In this document: positions 17,928-26,109 of the stretch, piece after piece | Layout of the letters: each line of letters starts with the position of its first letter | Position numbering within the stretch: position 1 is the stretch's first letter | Assembly: GCF_017352095.1 (NCBI RefSeq) | Contig: NZ_CP071463.1 | Coordinates: 1,364,001-1,428,000 of the forward strand | Source of the DNA: Natrinema longum | GTDB taxonomy: Archaea > Halobacteriota > Halobacteria > Halobacteriales > Natrialbaceae | Direction: 5' to 3' | Length of the DNA stretch: 64,000 bases | Position numbers and translations under genes: made by a program | The notes under the pieces: generated by a model | What the model saw: the letters and a program-made list of their open reading frames with translations, nothing else | What the model was told of the DNA's origin: nothing | Databases searched by the model: none

Positions 17928-19055
17928 TTACTCGTCTTCGAGTAATTCGCTGTCGCCGTGGCGTTCCCGCAGGTCCGCGAGGGCGTCGCGTTGTGCCTCG
18001 AGTCGGGGGGTTGGCTCCGCGTAGGCGTACTCGAACATCTCGCTGGGGTCGACAGCGACGTCTTCGGCGCGATCGACGAGCGTCGCGAGCGTCTCCTCGA
18101 TTTCGGTTTCGATCGCGTCGATCCGGTCGTCGTCGAGGACACCCTCGGTTCGCAGGTAGGACTCGAACCGGTCGATCGGGTCCCGCTCGCGCCACTGTTC
18201 GACCTCCTCGTCCTCCCGGTAGACGCTCGGGTCGTCCGCCGTCGTGTGTGCGCCGTAGCGATACTGAACCGCTTCGATCAGCGTCGGTCGCGGCCGGTCG
18301 CCGTCGGCCTCGAGGGCCTTCTCTCGAGCGGCCGCCGTGACGACGTAGGTCGCCAGCGGGTCCATTCCGTCGACCTGGACGCCCTCGAAGCCGTAGGCGT
18401 GGGCCTTCTGTGCGATCGTGGCACTCGCGGTTTGCTGTTCGCGGGGGATCGAGATGGCCCACTGGTTGTTGTTACAGAAGAAGACGTTCGGGGTGTCGAA
18501 CACGCCCGCGAAGTTCATCGCCTCGTGGAAGTCCCCTTCCGACGTCGAGCCGTCGCCGAAGTGGACGACGCTCACGCGGTCGTCGCCGTTCAGTTTCGCC
18601 GCCCACGACCAGCCCACCGCGTGTGGGAGGTGGCTGGCGATCGAGATGTTCAGCGGGAAGACGTCGATATCCGCCAGCGCGGCGTTGCCGTCCTCGTGGC
18701 CCATCCAGTACAGCAGGTACTCCCAGGGGAGTCCGCGCGCGACCAGGGCACCGTGTTCGCGGTACTGAAAGGAAAGCAGGTCGTCGTCGACCAGCGCGTA
18801 CGTCGACCCGATCTGGGACCCTTCCTGTCCCGCCAGCGACGAATACGTTCCCATGCGACCCTGACGCTGGAGGCTGATCATTCGTTCGTCGAACCGGCGG
18901 GAAAACCGAATATCGCGGTACATCGATCGCAGCGTCTCCGCCGCGAGAGTGGGCTCTAGCTCCGGCGCGACGACGGTCCCGTCGGCGTCGAGCACCTGGA
19001 TCCGATCGTCGGGCTCCCGATCGAAGAGGTCGCGCTCGAGGACGTCTCCTGACAT
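17928..19055 (-). CDS. 2-oxoacid dehydrogenase E1 component, alpha subunit (orphan)
   Basis: This 375-residue thiamine-diphosphate enzyme subunit has the TPP/Mg motif GDGSTSEGDFHEAMNFAGVF ending in NNNQWAIS. It also has MGTYSSLAGQEGSQIGS and the phosphorylation-loop-like YRYGAHTTADDPS. E1-alpha works with E1-beta to decarboxylate pyruvate or branched-chain 2-oxoacids. No E1-beta, E2 or E3 gene is in the neighbourhood, so its partner must be encoded elsewhere or it serves another role. Haloarchaea are known to keep several 2-oxoacid dehydrogenase clusters of unclear substrate. Confidence 0.9.
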   Translation of the reverse strand: MSGDVLERDLFDREPDDRIQVLDADGTVVAPELEPTLAAETLRSMYRDIRFSRRFDERMISLQRQGRMGTYSSLAGQEGSQIGSTYALVDDDLLSFQYREHGALVARGLPWEYLLYWMGHEDGNAALADIDVFPLNISIASHLPHAVGWSWAAKLNGDDRVSVVHFGDGSTSEGDFHEAMNFAGVFDTPNVFFCNNNQWAISIPREQQTASATIAQKAHAYGFEGVQVDGMDPLATYVVTAAAREKALEADGDRPRPTLIEAVQYRYGAHTTADDPSVYREDEEVEQWRERDPIDRFESYLRTEGVLDDDRIDAIETEIEETLATLVDRAEDVAVDPSEMFEYAYAEPTPRLEAQRDALADLRERHGDSELLEDE

Positions 19056-19236
19056 GGATTGACCGTTGTGTTCGGTCCATATAACAGTAGCTCTGCCCGT
19101 GGGGTCGCGATCGATCGCCGGGACCTCGCGGGCGCGACCCGGTCGGCGACGGGTCGTTCACTCGATTAATCAAAACTCGCCCGAGCGTGAAAATGGACCG
19201 TCTTCAAGGAGTGTCCGATCCTATACCGGTGTGGAA

Positions 19237-19554
19237 ATGAATCAGATATACGATGAGTTATTCGAAGCGCTAGCGAACGAACGTCGTCGACGAATACTGT
19301 TCGAACTCGTCGACCAGAACTCGCAAAGCGAAGCACCGGTTCACATCGACGCACCGCCGGACAGGACAGATACCCGACAGGCCGTCGATATCGAGTTGTA
19401 CCACGTTCATCTCCCCAAATTGGACGACTACGGCTTCGTCGACTGGAACCGGAACACGAGCGCCGTCGAACCGGGTGAGCGGTTTGCCGATATCAGACCG
19501 GTTCTGGAGCGATTACGCGGGCAGCGACCCGAAGCGACCGTCAAGTTCGTCTGA
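19237..19554 (+). CDS. Small winged-helix protein (DUF7344-like)
   Basis: The protein is 105 residues long. The first 30 residues (YDELFEALANERRRRILFELVD) form the opening helices of a winged helix, and IELYHVHLPKLDDYGFVDWNRNT is the recognition-helix and wing motif seen in the haloarchaeal DUF7344 family. It is probably a DNA-binding regulator. The ATG at 19237 matches the family start. A second protein of the same type is encoded at 39442. TATACC about 20 bp upstream may be the promoter. Confidence 0.72.
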   Translation: MNQIYDELFEALANERRRRILFELVDQNSQSEAPVHIDAPPDRTDTRQAVDIELYHVHLPKLDDYGFVDWNRNTSAVEPGERFADIRPVLERLRGQRPEATVKFV

Positions 19555-19948
19555 CCGCCGCTCGCGGGAGGCAGGTAGCGGTTCGCCTGCCGTCAGTCCG
19601 TGAGCGCGTGTTCGCCGTCGCCGTGGCTGCGACCGAGCCAGAACCCGGGCTTGGAACGCCGTGGGTTCCGTTCCGACGAAACTGAACCACCGGACGAGAC
19701 GCGTCTCTGTTTGTCGATCTGTTAGTGAAAACGTCTTGGCGAGTCCCGCGTGGTTGGGCCTAACAGGACTCGCCACTCACCTCTATCAACCGTGCCCCCA
19801 AGTAGCTTGTGTGATGATCCGAGTGAACGGGCCGTCATAACGGATATCCCGTAAAAGCACGGGCGCTAACGGTCGGGGAAGACACGAATCCTTATCCATC
19901 CGCGTGCTCTATTTCGCGTGTTCGGATATCCGAATTCGTGGTTGGGCC
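19555..19948. other. Intergenic region upstream of the TrmB-like gene
   Basis: The region is 394 bp long. It holds a 9-bp inverted repeat GGCGAGTCC (19738-19746) / GGACTCGCC (19766-19774), a 12-bp direct repeat CGTGGTTGGGCC (19749-19760 and 19937-19948, the latter touching the ATG), and two CGGATATCC motifs. No gene is seen. Confidence 0.5.
19921..19934. promoter_or_regulatory. 14-bp perfect palindrome before the TrmB-like gene
   Basis: TTCGGATATCCGAA is a perfect palindrome centred about 21 bp before the start codon. A second CGGATATCC lies at 19841-19849. Such placement suggests an operator, perhaps for autoregulation by the TrmB-like protein. The sequence differs from the Halobacterium TrmB motif (TACT-N-GAGTA), so the binder is unknown. 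Confidence 0.5.
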
Positions 19949-20764
19949 ATGACAAAGGACGACACTACAACGGAAGCAATTAGCCTGTTACAGGACCTCG
20001 GGCTACAGGAGTACGAAGCGCGCTGTTTTATAGCGTTGAACAGACTGCCCAGTGGAACGGCAAAGGAGATACACGAGATATCCGAGGTCCCACGAACGAG
20101 GGTATACGACGCGATCCGTGTCCTCGAGTCACAGGGGTTGGTCGAAGTACAGCACACGAGCCCGCAGGTGTATCGCGCCGTCAGTATCGACGAGGCGACA
20201 CAGACCCTGCGTCAGAAGTACAACGACCGGATCGAGACGCTCCAGACGTACCTCGAGAACACGGAGGTACAAAACGTCGAGAAAGACGACCAGCTCCAGG
20301 AAGTCTGGTCGCTGACCGGTCACGAGGCGATCGAGTCGCGAACGATCGACCTCATCGACGAAGCCGAATCCGAAATCGCACTGCTCGTCGTCGACGAAGA
20401 CATCCTCTCCGAGGCGCTGTTCGACGGCTTGCGCTCGGCCGTGACTCGAGACCTCTCGCTCGTCCTGGGCGGACAGACCGACGCGATTATGGAGCAACTC
20501 GAGACGGAAGTCGCGACGACGCACGTGTTCGAGACCGGCCTCGAGTGGCTCACCGGGTTCGAAAGCGAGGGCGAGGTCGCGATCAGTCGAATCCTGCTCG
20601 TCGACCGCGAAACGCTCCTGATCGGCTCGTACTATCCGAACGTCCCCGACGGGAGAGCGAAAGAGCAGGCGGTCTTCGCCCGGGGCCTCGAGAACGGGGT
20701 CGTGGTGCTCCTTCGCCGACTGGTGACTGCGGGGTTGCCACAGATCGAAGATCCGGGGATCTGA
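19949..20764 (+). CDS. TrmB-family transcriptional regulator
   Basis: This 271-residue regulator has an N-terminal TrmB winged helix (LLQDLGLQEYEARCFIALNRL ... VPRTRVYDAIRVLESQGLVE, about 10-75), a short coiled coil (75-110), and a C-terminal domain of about 150 residues resembling the phospholipase-D-like TrmB ligand domain (ESRTIDLIDEAESEIALLVVDE). TrmB proteins sense sugars or other small molecules and control metabolic genes. The start at 19949 is chosen because the family begins about 10 residues before LLQDLGL. No sugar genes are adjacent. Confidence 0.87.
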   Translation: MTKDDTTTEAISLLQDLGLQEYEARCFIALNRLPSGTAKEIHEISEVPRTRVYDAIRVLESQGLVEVQHTSPQVYRAVSIDEATQTLRQKYNDRIETLQTYLENTEVQNVEKDDQLQEVWSLTGHEAIESRTIDLIDEAESEIALLVVDEDILSEALFDGLRSAVTRDLSLVLGGQTDAIMEQLETEVATTHVFETGLEWLTGFESEGEVAISRILLVDRETLLIGSYYPNVPDGRAKEQAVFARGLENGVVVLLRRLVTAGLPQIEDPGI

Positions 20765-20840
20765 TCGGGAATCGCCTCCGACTCGGCGTGTCGGAGAGCG
20801 GTTCTCGGGGCCGGAGTACGCGAACCGCAGAAAGAGAGGA

Positions 20841-20856
20841 CCCACAGAGCTGTGGG
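20841..20856. terminator. Short hairpin between convergent genes
   Basis: CCCACAG-AG-CTGTGGG forms a 7-bp stem midway between the stop codons of the TrmB-like gene (20764) and the YgfZ-like gene (20929). It may serve as a bidirectional terminator. Confidence 0.35.
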
Positions 20857-20928
20857 CTGCATTCTACGACAGTCGTCCACACCGCTCGACACGAAGCGAG
20901 ACGACCCGGAGCGGGCGGCCGTGTCCGG

Positions 20929-22020
20929 CTACTGGTAGACGGGGAGGCGCGCCGATCGATCCGATCCCTCGACGAACGGCAGTTCAGTGCGGGTCGCGGC
21001 CACCTCGTCGCCGTCGACTCGGACGGTCAACTCGTCGCTTTCCAGATCGTAGTCGACGATCGCGAGCGCGATAACGGCCCCGAGCATCGGGCTCTTTCCC
21101 GCGCGGGTCACCTCGCCGACTGACGCGTCGCCGTCGAAGACCGCAGCGCCCGATTCGGGGACCGCCTCGCCCTCGAGGGTCAGCCCGACGAGCCGTCGAC
21201 TGGGCTGACCGCGGTTCTCGACGCGGGAGACGACCTCCTGGCCGACGTAACAGCCCTTCTCGAAGTCCAGCGCCGTTCGCAGGCCGAGTACGTTGGGCAG
21301 CGTCCCCTCGAGTTCGGTGTGAAAGAGCGGCGAGCCGGCCTCGAGTGCGAGGCTCTCGACGGTTCGATAACCGAAGGGAGCGGCGTTGAGTCCCTGGTTG
21401 AGCAGCGTGTCGTGGACGGCCGCGGCGTCGTCGGCGGCACAGATCACTTCGTAGCTCTCCTCGCCGGTGAGCGCGTCGGTTCGGATGACGGAGACGCCCT
21501 CGTCGCCCATCGTCCCGCGGACGAAGGAGTAGCGCTCGTCGGGTGAGCCGGCCCCGTTGAGCACGCTCGCGACCTTCTCGGTCGCCTGGGGACCGTGGAT
21601 CCCGAAGACGGCAAAGTCGTCGGTCGCGACGCGGATGTCGACGTCCTGAATGAACACCTTCTCGGCCCACTCCTCGGCGAGGGGCTCGGCGGACTCGGGC
21701 TGGGTAAAGAGCAGGAGGCGCTCGCCCGCGTTGTAGACGTAGAGTTCCACCTCGATCCCACCCTGGGGGTCGAGCACGAGCGCGTAACAGCCCTGCCCGT
21801 CTGCCGCCGGGACGCGGTTCGAGACCACGTTATCCACGTACTCGACGCGGTCGTCGCCCTCCACGACGATCACGCCGTAGGCCAGTTCGAGCAGGCCGAC
21901 GCCGTTGCGGACCGCCCGATGGGTCCGCTCCGGCCGGCCGTAGTGGTCGACGATCCGGCGGTCGGCGCGCTCGCCGAACGTGGCCCCGTGATCCTCGTGG
22001 ATCGACTCGATGACGCTCAT
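20929..22020 (-). CDS. ygfZ: YgfZ/GcvT-like folate-binding protein
   Basis: The protein is 363 residues long with the GcvT fold (aminomethyltransferase family). The signature KGCYVGQEVVSR at about residues 255-266 is the KGCYxGQE motif of YgfZ, the tetrahydrofolate-dependent factor that helps repair or assemble some Fe-S proteins. GcvT enzymes lack this cysteine motif. The N-terminal part FGERADRRIVDHYGRPERTHRAVRNGVGLLEL resembles GcvT. Haloarchaeal genomes usually annotate it as aminomethyltransferase; YgfZ-like is more exact. It is co-directional with the small gene upstream, 39 bp away. Confidence 0.85.
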   Translation of the reverse strand: MSVIESIHEDHGATFGERADRRIVDHYGRPERTHRAVRNGVGLLELAYGVIVVEGDDRVEYVDNVVSNRVPAADGQGCYALVLDPQGGIEVELYVYNAGERLLLFTQPESAEPLAEEWAEKVFIQDVDIRVATDDFAVFGIHGPQATEKVASVLNGAGSPDERYSFVRGTMGDEGVSVIRTDALTGEESYEVICAADDAAAVHDTLLNQGLNAAPFGYRTVESLALEAGSPLFHTELEGTLPNVLGLRTALDFEKGCYVGQEVVSRVENRGQPSRRLVGLTLEGEAVPESGAAVFDGDASVGEVTRAGKSPMLGAVIALAIVDYDLESDELTVRVDGDEVAATRTELPFVEGSDRSARLPVYQ

Positions 22021-22059
22021 GCATACTCCCAGGGGCCTGAGCGTATCAGGCGTTTCGAT

Positions 22060-22356
22060 TCAGAAAGGAATCCGCTCGCGGAGCCAGTCCCCGATCGACT
22101 GGTCCTCGTCCTCGTCGGTCGGCGCGTCGGGAACCACGCGGTCGGCGGGCTTGATCACCGTCTCCGATCCCGATTCGACGACGATCAGGTCGTCGTCTTT
22201 GAGCGTCGACAGGGCCTCCTCGAGTTCGTCGATATCCACCTCGACGGCCGCGCGGAGTTCGAAGACGGTCATCCCGTCGTCGACGCGATCGACCAGCGCG
22301 TCGAGTACCGCCACCTCCGTCCCCTCCCGGTTCCGGTACTCCCGCTTTGCTCTCAT
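22060..22356 (-). CDS. Small winged-helix-like haloarchaeal protein (DUF6432-like)
   Basis: This protein of 98 residues begins MRAKREYRNREGTEVAVLDA. Residues 10-70 look like a winged helix (DGMTVFELRAAVEVDIDELEEALSTLKDDDLIVVE). The acidic tail ends GDWLRERIPF. The family is, from memory, DUF6432, found in most haloarchaea. It may be a small regulator. It likely forms an operon with the downstream ygfZ-like gene. Confidence 0.7.
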   Translation of the reverse strand: MRAKREYRNREGTEVAVLDALVDRVDDGMTVFELRAAVEVDIDELEEALSTLKDDDLIVVESGSETVIKPADRVVPDAPTDEDEDQSIGDWLRERIPF

Positions 22357-22530
22357 CTACGTCCCTATTCGACCACCTGGGATTTGACGTTTGTCGTTCC
22401 GTCCACGGGCTCGAGACGAGAACGAACGCGTCACAGGAACGAACGGCCCCCGTTCGGCTCGAGTGGCTGTCACGAAACTCCGAGTGCCAGGCAGTACGTT
22501 TTTTATGGGCTGGGTCGGTACGGTGGGACA

Positions 22531-23469
22531 ATGGCCCTTCGATGTTCGCTGCTCGGACACGACTTCGGCGATCCCGACGTCGAACGCGAGCGCGAAGAAC
22601 GGGGCAGCGAGGTCGTCGTGACCGTCCAGGAGTACGAGGAGTGTACCCGGTGTGGCGAGCGAAACGTCATCAGCGAGAACACCGAAGTGACCAGCCTCAC
22701 CACAGGGACGGACGACTCGCTCCCCGACGAACCCGATACCGAACCGCCCGAACCACCACTCGAGTCCGACGCGGAGACGACGGACGCCGAGTTCGTCGAC
22801 GCCGGTGCGGCCGAGTCGGCCGCTCCGGAGACCGAGCCACAAGACACGGCAGCGGACGCGGCGGCGACCGACGACGACGAGTTCGAGCTTCCGACCGACG
22901 AGAACGGCGATCCGGTCACCGACGACGGTGAGATCCTCGAGGACGACGAGCCGTCGGTCGCTCGGGATCGCGACCACGGCGAGTGGCCCGATTCGGACGA
23001 CGTCGGCCCGCCGGTCGACGCGGATTCCGAGCCAGCCACCTGGCCGGTCGACCCGGCCGACGATGAGCCGGCTCCCGACGACGATCCCGATCCGGCTTCG
23101 ATCGACGACGATGCCGTCGTCCTCGAAAGCGACGAGGCAGCACGTCTCGGAGCCGACAGCGCAGACGGCGACGGAGCGGCCACGGGGGAAGCCGACGCCC
23201 GATCGGTGACGGCCGACCACCCGACCGACGATCGCGCCGCTGCCGACGCCGATACCGACCCCACGGCCGATCACGGCACCGGCATCGAACGCGCCGACTC
23301 CGTGCCAGCACCGGCCGAGAGCGACGCGACGCCCGACGAGGACGTCCCGACGGAGTTCTACTGTCCGCGGTGTGAGTTCGTCGCCGCCGGCGACCGCGGG
23401 TCCCTGCGTACCGGCGACATCTGTCCCGACTGTCGGAAAGGCTATCTCAGCGAGCGCGAGCGACGGTAG
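22531..23469 (+). CDS. Acidic protein with zinc ribbons at both ends (DUF7093-like)
   Basis: The protein is 312 residues long. The N-terminus (MALRCSLLGHDFG ... CTRCGERNVI) carries one Cys pair set; the C-terminus has CPRC and CPDC in TEFYCPRCEFVA ... GDICPDCRKGYL. Between them lie about 230 residues of Asp/Glu/Ala/Pro-rich sequence with no predicted fold, longer than in most proteins of this size. The family is DUF7093 from memory. A scaffold with two metal-bound ends joined by a disordered acidic chain is plausible. The TATA-like TTTTTTATGG at 22499-22508 supports the ATG at 22531. Confidence 0.75.
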   Translation: MALRCSLLGHDFGDPDVEREREERGSEVVVTVQEYEECTRCGERNVISENTEVTSLTTGTDDSLPDEPDTEPPEPPLESDAETTDAEFVDAGAAESAAPETEPQDTAADAAATDDDEFELPTDENGDPVTDDGEILEDDEPSVARDRDHGEWPDSDDVGPPVDADSEPATWPVDPADDEPAPDDDPDPASIDDDAVVLESDEAARLGADSADGDGAATGEADARSVTADHPTDDRAAADADTDPTADHGTGIERADSVPAPAESDATPDEDVPTEFYCPRCEFVAAGDRGSLRTGDICPDCRKGYLSERERR

Positions 23470-23673
23470 GACGGACGGCCGGCGACGATCCCCACTCACA
23501 CGGGTTCTTTTCTCGAGACGGCGATCCGAACGGGCGATCCGATGGGCACCGTTCGGTCCGATCCACTCCCGCCACGGATAGCGGATCGACTGTCTCCGCG
23601 CTCGAGTACCCATCAGGCGCTCGAAACGTCGGCTATGAAAAGAGGTAAACACTCCGCCGTGTTTCTCCAATCC

Positions 23674-24057
23674 ATGAAGGAGTACAAGATGCGTCGCGGT
23701 GAATATCTCGAGGAACGAATCCCCGATATGGAGGCGACCGTCGAGGACTACTTCGGTCCCATCACCGGCACCCAAGAGTTCAAGGGCAGTGACCTCTTCG
23801 TCGTCGCCGAGCCCGACAACGCCGTCTTCGAGAAGATCATCGTCGGAGCCGTCGAGTACTCCGGGAAGAAGGACAAACTCGCGGTCGAGTTCCACGAACG
23901 CGACCCCACCGAACTCGGTCCCGACGAGCTCGAGGACGCGGGCGACGCCGTCGACGCGAAAAACGACTTCCTGCTCGAGGCGACCGGCCGGGACGCCAAG
24001 TCCCGCCGCGAATCGATGAAACGGAAGGTCGAAGACGACCCCGACCACGACTTCTAA
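23674..24057 (+). CDS. Conserved haloarchaeal protein (DUF5611-like)
   Basis: The protein is 127 residues long from MKEYKMRRGEYLEERIPDM, which is how the family starts. An in-frame ATG at 23635 would add 13 residues, but the AT-rich stretch 23633-23650 fits a promoter for 23674 better. The N-terminal half forms a small alpha/beta domain (VEDYFGPITGTQEF ... DLFVVAEPDNAVFEKI). The C-terminal third is charged and ends DDPDHDF. Function unknown; DUF5611 proteins are common in euryarchaea. Confidence 0.72.
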   Translation: MKEYKMRRGEYLEERIPDMEATVEDYFGPITGTQEFKGSDLFVVAEPDNAVFEKIIVGAVEYSGKKDKLAVEFHERDPTELGPDELEDAGDAVDAKNDFLLEATGRDAKSRRESMKRKVEDDPDHDF

Positions 24058-24146
24058 CGGCCGTTTCACGTCAGTTTCCGGCTCAGCACGCTCCCTTCGG
24101 GAGGCGAGCGTAATCGGTTTACTTGCCCCGCCGCTACGAGGAGGCA

Positions 24147-26024
24147 GTGACCGACGACCTGTCCTCGAGTGCCCGCGACGACGACATCGAGTCGCGGGAT
24201 GACGACCCCGAGTCCCCGACCGACGAGTTTACCATCGCCGACTTTCACGACGCCAGCCAGCAGGCGGGACGGCCCGTACTGACCGCCGCAGCCGTCTCCC
24301 GCGCGCTCGAGGTCCCCCACGAGGCCGCCAGCGAACACCTCGAGGACCTCGCCGACCGGGGCGACCTCGAGCGCCTCTCGGTCTCGACCGATCCGGTCGT
24401 CTGGTACCCGAGCGAGCTCGAGGATCTGACCGACCGCGAACGGGTGATCGTCTTCCCGAAGCGCCGGGAAATCGTCGTGGATCGGCCCGATCAGTTTACC
24501 CGCGCACAGCTCTCCCAGTTCGCCCATCTCGCCGACGCGAACGGCGAGCAGGGGTATCGCTACGTCGTTCGACCGGCCGACGTCTGGGGGACGCCCCACG
24601 ATTCCTTCGAGGAACTCGCACGAACGATGCGACAGGCGCTCGGGCAACGCTCCGACGCGCTCGAGGAGTGGGTCCACAGCCAGTGGGAGCGAGCCCACCA
24701 GTTCCGGCTCGTGACCCACGAGGAGGGATACACCGTCCTCGAGGCCCAGAGCCCGGAGATCATGGGCAACGTCGCCCGGCAGAAACTCGACGAGGAACAC
24801 GTCCACGCGCCGATCTCCGAGACCGAAGACTGGGTCCGGGAGGGGTCGGAGGCCGCGATCAAGCGCATCCTCTACGAGGCCGGTTATCCCGTCCAGGACC
24901 ACCGCGAACTCGAGTCCGGCGAGGAGTTGCCGATCGATCTCGAGGTACGGCTCCGTGACTACCAGCGGACCTGGGTCGATCGCTTCGCCGACGCCGGGGA
25001 GGGGGTCTTCGTCGGCCCGCCGGGCAGCGGCAAGACCGTCGCCGCGATGGGCGCGATGGCCCACGTCGACGGCGAGACCCTCGTCCTGGTGCCGAGCCGC
25101 GACCTCGCCCAGCAGTGGGCCGACACGATCGTCGAGTACACCTCGCTCGAGCCCCATCAGATCGGCCAGTACCACGGCGGGCAGAAGAACGTCCGGCCGG
25201 TGACGATCGCGACCTACCAGATCGCGGGGATGGACCGACACCGCTCGCTGTTCGACGACCGCGAGTGGGGGCTGGTGATCTTCGACGAGTGTCAACACGT
25301 TCCCTCGGACGTCTACCGACGGAGTACACATCTCCAGTCCAAACACCGCCTCGGCCTCTCGGCGAGTCCGATCCGGGAGGACGACCGCCAGACCGAGATC
25401 TTTACCCTGGTCGGCCCGCCGATCGGGACCGACTGGGACGCCCTGTTCGAGGCCGGCTTCGTCGCCGAGCCCGAACTCGAGATCCGCTACGTGCCGTGGG
25501 GTGACGACGAACAGGCAAACGCCTACGGCTCGGCCGACGGCCGAGAGAAGTACCGGATCGCCGCCCGAAACCGGGGGAAGATCGACGAGGTTCGATACCT
25601 GCTGTCGGCCCACCCCGACTCGAAGGCGATCGTCTTCGTCGACTACTTAGAGCAGGGCCGCGAACTCGCCGCGGCCCTCGAGGTTCCCTTCCTCAGCGGC
25701 GAGACGCCCCACCACGAGCGCCGGCGGCTGCTCGAGGAGTTCCGCCGCGACGAGCGGACGCTGTTGCTCGTCTCGCGAGTCGGCGACGAGGGGATCGACC
25801 TGCCGACGGCGGATCTGGCGATCGTCGCCTCGGGGCTGGGTGGCTCCCGACGGCAGGGAACCCAGCGAGCCGGCCGGACGATGCGGCCCGCCGGCGGCGC
25901 GCTCGTGTACGTCCTCGCGACGCGAGGCACGCGCGAGGAGGACTTCGCCCGCAAACAGCTCCAGCACCTGGGCCGCAAGGGGATGACGATCCGCGAGCGG
26001 ACGGTCGAGCGCGAGGACGAGTGA
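24147..26024 (+). CDS. XPB/Rad25-like superfamily 2 helicase
   Basis: This 625-residue helicase contains an N-terminal damage-recognition-like region (residues 1-270, with a winged-helix-like part at 40-85), the P-loop GPPGSGKT (about 290-297), the Walker B DECQ (in VIFDECQHVP), motif III LGLSASP, and motif VI QRAGRTMRP. The DECQ box in place of DEAH is a recorded variant. XPB unwinds DNA in repair and transcription initiation; haloarchaea carry several paralogues. I use the GTG at 24147: a TATA-like GTTTACTT lies about 27 bp upstream, and GAGGAG lies just before it. A TTG at 24123 would add 8 residues. A HerA-type ATPase gene follows after 85 bp. Confidence 0.9.
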   Translation: MTDDLSSSARDDDIESRDDDPESPTDEFTIADFHDASQQAGRPVLTAAAVSRALEVPHEAASEHLEDLADRGDLERLSVSTDPVVWYPSELEDLTDRERVIVFPKRREIVVDRPDQFTRAQLSQFAHLADANGEQGYRYVVRPADVWGTPHDSFEELARTMRQALGQRSDALEEWVHSQWERAHQFRLVTHEEGYTVLEAQSPEIMGNVARQKLDEEHVHAPISETEDWVREGSEAAIKRILYEAGYPVQDHRELESGEELPIDLEVRLRDYQRTWVDRFADAGEGVFVGPPGSGKTVAAMGAMAHVDGETLVLVPSRDLAQQWADTIVEYTSLEPHQIGQYHGGQKNVRPVTIATYQIAGMDRHRSLFDDREWGLVIFDECQHVPSDVYRRSTHLQSKHRLGLSASPIREDDRQTEIFTLVGPPIGTDWDALFEAGFVAEPELEIRYVPWGDDEQANAYGSADGREKYRIAARNRGKIDEVRYLLSAHPDSKAIVFVDYLEQGRELAAALEVPFLSGETPHHERRRLLEEFRRDERTLLLVSRVGDEGIDLPTADLAIVASGLGGSRRQGTQRAGRTMRPAGGALVYVLATRGTREEDFARKQLQHLGRKGMTIRERTVEREDE

Positions 26025-26109
26025 CGAACGCGGGGCCAATATTCAAGGTCGCGTGTTCGGACTGTACAGATAGCATGAACGACTCGCGCGCGAGCAGGGT
26101 GATCGGTCG

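Noticed and set aside
19738-19774. tRNA-like stem-loop
   Set aside because: It has a 9-bp stem and a 19-base loop but no cloverleaf, T-loop or CCA context.
22357-24069. Minus-strand frame of 570 codons
   Set aside because: It is antisense to the DUF7093-like and DUF5611-like genes, and is Gly/Arg/Val-rich without motifs.
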